Shown here in pieces: positions 5,914 through 9,508 of a stretch of 9,508 nucleotides of DNA. The DNA lies in assembly GCA_937960715.1 (NCBI GenBank), contig CALGOO010000100.1, positions 1-9,508 on the forward strand, given 5' to 3'. The notes under the pieces are model-generated. The model was not told where the DNA came from. It searched no databases and was given only the letters and a program-made list of their open reading frames with translations. The translations under genes and the position numbers were made by a program. The stretch is from an uncultured Candidatus Competibacteraceae bacterium (GTDB lineage Bacteria; Pseudomonadota; Gammaproteobacteria; Competibacterales; Competibacteraceae). Every line of letters begins with the position of its first letter. Position 1 is the first letter of the stretch.

Positions 5914-8900
5914 TTACCCCAAGCGCCGCCGCGCCCGCCAGAGCAGGCCGCCGAATAACGCGCTGAGGAGCAGCAGCGCCCATTCGTGCAGGGTGGGAAT
6001 CCCCGTTGCGCCGTTCCCGACACTGGGCGGCACGCCGGGACCACCCTGATCGACGATCGTGCGATTGGCGCTCAGGTCGTCGTCCCCCAGACCGCCGTCG
6101 GTGATGGTAAAGGTGGCGATGTGGTCGGTGATGTTGGCGGGCAGGACGTACCAGTGGGGGTTGGCGTCGCCCGGTGGGGGTTCGGGGCCGAATTTCCAGT
6201 ATTGCGTGCCCGGCGGCAACGGGTTGGGATAGGTCACGGTGAGGGTGACCGTTTCGCCAGAGTTGCAATTGGCGAGGGTGAAGCGGAAGAGACCGTGGGG
6301 GAAGGTATAGCCCGTCGGCGGGGGAGCCGGCACGCTGGCCACCGCCACGAATTGCGGGGTGGGGACGAAGCCGCAGGTGTTGCCACCGCCGGTCACCGTA
6401 GCCGTGGCGTTGCCGGTCCCGGTGGCGGTGGGACCGGTGAAGCGGGTGACGACCGGCGTGATGCTATCCGTGTCGGTGGCCGAGTTGTCGTCGGTGTTGG
6501 GGTCGGTCGTCGCCGCGCTGACCGTCGCGGTGTTGCTCAGGGGGTCCGTGGCTCCGGCATCCACCGTGCAGGTAGCGGTGTAGGTGACGCTCCCGCCGGG
6601 GGGCAGGGTGATGCCCGTATCGTTGAGATGGCCCACCGTGGGGCCGGGGTCGTGGCCGGTGGCCCCGCCGGCGGCGACGGCGGTGGTCGAGCAACCGGTC
6701 AGGCTGGCCGGGAAGGGGTCACTGACGGTCACGCCGGTGGCGGTGTTGGGGCCGGCGTTGGACGCCACGATCGTGTAGGTTACCGAGGTGCCCGGCGTAA
6801 CCGTCGTTACCCCATCGGTCTTGGTGATGGCCAGATCGGCGATCGCCGCGCCGTTGCCCTGAATACTGAAATTAAACGGGTTTTCGTCCGCGTCGTTATT
6901 GGCGATGCTGAGCGTGGCGCTGCGCGGGCCAGTGGCGCTGGGATCGAAGGTGACTTGGAAGGTCGTGTCGCCGCCGGGGGCGACCGGCGAACTGGGTGGC
7001 ACGGTCAGGCTGAAGTCCGCCGCGTGGCCGCCCCCGACCGTGATGCTGCCCAGGGTGAGATAGCCCGTGCCCGTGCTGGTATTTTGGATGGTGAAGGTGC
7101 GCACCACGCTGCTCCCACCCACGGTGGCCGTGCCAAAGTCGGTGTGATCCGCCAGGTCGGGCGTGTTGTCGCCATCGGCGATGTTGACGTTGTTGCCGCT
7201 GACGGCGATTTCGACAAGGGCGAATACATAGGCCGCCCCGGCATTGCCCGCGCTGTTGTCCGCCTGATTGCCATTCACCCCGGTGGCGTTGCTGGCCTCC
7301 CCAGGCGCCCCGATCACCACCCGGTCACCGGCCACCGCCACCGAGCGGCCGAACCCGTCATCCGCCCCGGTGTTGCTGGCCTTGAGGTAGGCCTGCTGGC
7401 TCCAGGTCGTGCCGCCGCGCGTGAACACGTAGGCCGCCCCGGCATTGCCCGCGCTGTTGTCCGCCTGATTGCCATTCACCCCGCTGGCATTGCTGTCCTC
7501 TCCGATCGCCCCGACCACGACCGTGTTGCCGGCCACCGCCACCGAGCTGCCGAACCCGTCAAGCGCTCCGGTGTTGCTGGCCTTGAGATAGGCCTGCTGG
7601 CTCCAGGCGCCGCCGCCGCGCACGAACACGTAGGCCGCGCCGGCACCGTTCGCGCTATCGTTCGCCTGATTGCCATTCACCCCGGTGGCGTTGCTGTCCT
7701 CCCCCGAAGCCCCGACTACCAGGGTGTCGCCGGACAGCGCCACCGAGGCGCCGAACGCGTCATACGCATCGGTGTTGCTGGCCTTGAGGTAGGCCTGCTG
7801 GGTCCAGGCGCCGCCGCTGCGCGTGAACACATAGGCCGCCCCGGCAACACCCGCGCTGTTGTCCGCCTGATTGCCATTCACCCCGGTGGCGTTGCTGGAT
7901 TCCTGAAAAGCTCCGACCACCAGAGTGTCGCCGGATAGCGCCACCGAGCGGCCGAACAGGTCATTTATCCCGGTGTTGCTGGCCTTGAGATAGGCCTGCT
8001 GGCTCCAGGTGGCGCCGCTGCGCGTGAACACATAGGCCGCCCCAGCAGAATTCGCGCTATTGTCCGCCTGATCGCCATTCACCCCGGTGGCGGTGCTGTC
8101 CTCCGACCACGCCCCGACCACCAGGGTGTTGCCGGCCACCGTCACCGAGACGCCGAACTCGTCAAGCTCCCCGGTGTTGCTGGCCTTGAGATAGGCTTGC
8201 TGGCTCCAGGTGCTGCCGCTGCGCGTGAACACGTAGACCGCGCCGGCTTCAGGCGCCCTGTTATCCGCCTGATCGCCATTCACCCCGGTGGCGGTGCTGC
8301 CCTCCCCAGGCGCTCCGACCACCAGGGTATCGCCGGACAGCGCCACCGAGAAGCCGAATCTGTCATCCGGCCCGGTGTTGCTGGCCTTGAGGTAGGCCTG
8401 CTGGGTCCAGGTGGCGCCGCCGCGCACGAACACGTAAGCTGCGCCGGCAGCGCTCGCGCTGTTGTTCGCCTGATTGCCATTCACCCCGGTGGCGTTGCTG
8501 TCCTCCCCCGAAGCCCCGACCACGACGGTGTCGCCGGACACCGCCACCGAGGAGCCAAAGAAGTCATTTGTTCCGGTGTTGCTGGCCTTGAGGTAGGCTT
8601 GCTGGGCCAGTGGGTCGATGGTGAGCGGATAGCGGGCGCTGTGTTCGTCCACCACCAGGCGCAGGTGGTCGGCGCCGGCGGCCTCGAAGCGGGCGGGCAG
8701 CGTTTTGCCGTCGGCGTCCCAGACCTTCAGCCCGGTGTAGCTGAGCACGGCGCCGCCGCTGGCATCCTGGAACGCCACGCCCTGGGCATCGGCGGCGATC
8801 TGGGGCCGCAGCGTGCCGCGCACCGCCAGGATGAAGGTCAGCGGGCCGGGCGCGGCGCCGGTCGGCGGGCGCTGTTGCACCGTAAAGCCGTGCTCCAGTC

Positions 8901-9324
8901 CCCGGGTGTCGTTGACATACCACTCGCGCAGGTTGTCGTCCCACGGGTAGGTCAGGCGTTGTCCCGTCGCGGTCGCGGCCGGGCGCTCGCCGAGGGGCTG
9001 TGGGTGTTCGCCAAAGCCGTAGCCTTTTAGTTCCAAGCCCCAGGACCAACCGCCGTCTTGGGGTTGCACTTCAAAGCCGCGCCGGTCGAAGGTGGTGCGC
9101 CACTGCTGGCCGGGATTGCGCGCTTGCCAGCCTTCGGCCACCGGCTGGAAGGCGTGCCGCCCGGCCTCGTAGGTGGCGCGGATGCTGTCCCAGTCCGAGG
9201 CGCTCAGGCCGTCGGGCCGCGCCAGGGGCCAAGCCGCCGATGGCAGGACCAGGCCGAGCAGGCAGGCCGCCCCAAAAATCAGGCAACGCCAGGAAGAGCG
9301 TCCATCACGGTGCGACGGGTTCAT
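5914..9324 (-). CDS. Large exported FG-GAP propeller protein with DUF11 and IPTL-CTERM tail
   Basis: A 1136-aa secreted or surface protein. Order of parts: signal peptide (about 1-35, basic start then LIFGAACLLGLVLPSAA); an N-terminal domain (about 36-240) ending YPLTIDPLA; seven FG-GAP-type repeats of exactly 67 residues (241-709), each with DxFGxSV and VVVGA; a choice-of-anchor D-like immunoglobulin fold (about 710-826); a DUF11 domain (about 828-957, ADLAITKTDG...); a choice-of-anchor U-like region (about 958-1105, with GLGDDDLSANRTIVDQGGP); and an IPTL-CTERM tail (1109-1136: IPTLHEW, hydrophobic helix, WRARRR). IPTL-CTERM tails are recognised by an exosortase-like enzyme (XrtH), so the protein is probably processed at the membrane and displayed or released. 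Start: the ATG at 9324 has GGAGG 7 nt upstream; the TTG at 9330 is too close to it. Adhesion or ligand binding is inferred; the ligand is unknown. It appears monocistronic. Confidence 0.92.
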   Translation of the reverse strand: MNPSHRDGRSSWRCLIFGAACLLGLVLPSAAWPLARPDGLSASDWDSIRATYEAGRHAFQPVAEGWQARNPGQQWRTTFDRRGFEVQPQDGGWSWGLELKGYGFGEHPQPLGERPAATATGQRLTYPWDDNLREWYVNDTRGLEHGFTVQQRPPTGAAPGPLTFILAVRGTLRPQIAADAQGVAFQDASGGAVLSYTGLKVWDADGKTLPARFEAAGADHLRLVVDEHSARYPLTIDPLAQQAYLKASNTGTNDFFGSSVAVSGDTVVVGASGEDSNATGVNGNQANNSASAAGAAYVFVRGGATWTQQAYLKASNTGPDDRFGFSVALSGDTLVVGAPGEGSTATGVNGDQADNRAPEAGAVYVFTRSGSTWSQQAYLKASNTGELDEFGVSVTVAGNTLVVGAWSEDSTATGVNGDQADNSANSAGAAYVFTRSGATWSQQAYLKASNTGINDLFGRSVALSGDTLVVGAFQESSNATGVNGNQADNSAGVAGAAYVFTRSGGAWTQQAYLKASNTDAYDAFGASVALSGDTLVVGASGEDSNATGVNGNQANDSANGAGAAYVFVRGGGAWSQQAYLKASNTGALDGFGSSVAVAGNTVVVGAIGEDSNASGVNGNQADNSAGNAGAAYVFTRGGTTWSQQAYLKASNTGADDGFGRSVAVAGDRVVIGAPGEASNATGVNGNQADNSAGNAGAAYVFALVEIAVSGNNVNIADGDNTPDLADHTDFGTATVGGSSVVRTFTIQNTSTGTGYLTLGSITVGGGHAADFSLTVPPSSPVAPGGDTTFQVTFDPSATGPRSATLSIANNDADENPFNFSIQGNGAAIADLAITKTDGVTTVTPGTSVTYTIVASNAGPNTATGVTVSDPFPASLTGCSTTAVAAGGATGHDPGPTVGHLNDTGITLPPGGSVTYTATCTVDAGATDPLSNTATVSAATTDPNTDDNSATDTDSITPVVTRFTGPTATGTGNATATVTGGGNTCGFVPTPQFVAVASVPAPPPTGYTFPHGLFRFTLANCNSGETVTLTVTYPNPLPPGTQYWKFGPEPPPGDANPHWYVLPANITDHIATFTITDGGLGDDDLSANRTIVDQGGPGVPPSVGNGATGIPTLHEWALLLLSALFGGLLWRARRRLG
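5917..6000 (-). other. IPTL-CTERM sorting signal of the propeller protein
   Basis: The last 28 residues are IPTLHEW, a leucine-rich hydrophobic segment (ALLLLSALFGGLL), and a basic end (WRARRRLG). This tripartite layout defines the IPTL-CTERM family, the target of exosortase H in known systems. The usual form is IPTLxxWG; here the residue after W is A. No exosortase gene is in the window, so the enzyme must be encoded elsewhere. Confidence 0.9.
7198..8604 (-). repeat. Seven tandem 201-bp repeats encoding FG-GAP blades
   Basis: The conserved DNA segment TGTTGCTGGC (complement of part of KASNT) begins at 7371, 7572, 7773, 7974, 8175, 8376 and 8577, an exact 201-bp period six times in a row. 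Each unit encodes 67 residues beginning QQAYLKASNT. Most of the unit is nearly identical between copies, while a few positions differ in almost every copy. The seventh unit departs from the consensus in its last eight residues, where the propeller ends. Seven units match a closed seven-bladed propeller. Confidence 0.97.
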
Positions 9325-9508
9325 CGTCAAGCCTCCATCAGTGAATCGAGTCGGGCGATCGGTGGGTCGGTCTCAGGGGTGGCGCGGTCGCGCCGGTCCC
9401 CTTGTTTCCTGCTCGTGCCAAAGAGTATAGCGCGCTCGTCAAATACCCTGGCGAGGGGTGTGATTCAAAGTGATGCATCGATGAAATGGCCGGTTCAAGC
9501 GGCTTCTT
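9325..9508 (-). promoter_or_regulatory. Upstream region of the propeller-protein gene
   Basis: 184 nt with no coding sequence I can support. On the minus strand, GGAGG at about 9332-9336 is the ribosome binding site. TATACT (9429-9424) matches the -10 consensus at five of six bases, but no good -35 hexamer lies 16-18 nt upstream. A 6-bp inverted repeat GGCGCG/CGCGCC at 9381-9394 has only a 2-nt gap. No regulator site is recognised. Confidence 0.3.

Noticed and set aside
5986..7938. A 650-codon plus-strand open frame opposite the propeller gene, and a similar one at 8197-9030
   Set aside because: Both contain the repeat period of the opposite strand and low-complexity G/A/R/V sequence. They are shadows of the tandem repeat, not genes.
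7198..8604. Diversity-generating retroelement variable region in the propeller repeats
   Set aside because: No reverse transcriptase or template repeat is in the window, and the variable codons change at all bases (for example ACA, CCG, GAG, ATA, GCG at position 12) rather than showing adenine-only change.
7198..8604. CRISPR-like array because of the regular repeat spacing
   Set aside because: The 201-bp period is a multiple of three, stays in frame inside a long coding sequence and encodes FG-GAP blades. There are no short repeats with unrelated spacers.
9381..9394. GGCGCG-GT-CGCGCC inverted repeat as a terminator or operator
   Set aside because: The 2-nt loop is too small for a stable hairpin, there is no T-tract, and short GC palindromes are expected by chance in such DNA.

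Overview
The window reads as a high-GC proteobacterial chromosome segment, most likely from a denitrifying gammaproteobacterium. The clues are a classic cytochrome-c-dependent nitric oxide reductase pair, FNR/DNR-type palindromes in a divergent promoter region, an IPTL-CTERM surface protein, and a dispersed-looking palindrome built on 'GATGGGTTTCG'. A Competibacter-like or purple-sulfur-bacterium-like host is my guess from recollection of similar proteins; the window contains no taxonomic marker. I see no rRNA, tRNA, CRISPR array, transposase or plasmid gene.

Layout. Positions 25-1927 (minus strand) hold norC then norB, ending in a strong intrinsic terminator. Positions 1928-2099 form a divergent control region with two FNR/DNR-like inverted repeats. 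Positions 2100-4095 (plus strand) are a tightly coupled three-gene operon: a hemerythrin-like di-iron protein, a small DUF2249 protein, and a 12-helix membrane protein, each junction being an ATGA overlap. Positions 4154-5725 (plus) encode a P-loop ATPase with a C-terminal PD-(D/E)XK nuclease-like domain. Positions 5726-5913 lie between convergent genes and hold a long imperfect palindrome. Positions 5914-9324 (minus) encode a very large exported protein: signal peptide, N-terminal domain, seven exact-length 67-residue FG-GAP repeats (predicted seven-bladed beta-propeller), a choice-of-anchor D-like domain, a DUF11 domain, a choice-of-anchor U-like region and an IPTL-CTERM sorting tail. Positions 9325-9508 are its upstream region.

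How the parts fit. The left half is a nitric-oxide module: NorCB reduces NO to N2O in the cytoplasmic membrane. The divergent hemerythrin/DUF2249/membrane-protein operon carries a well-spaced FNR/DNR-type promoter, so it is probably induced by low oxygen and/or NO along with denitrification; its biochemical role is not established. The ATPase-nuclease and the surface propeller protein have no evident link to denitrification and look like accessory genes.
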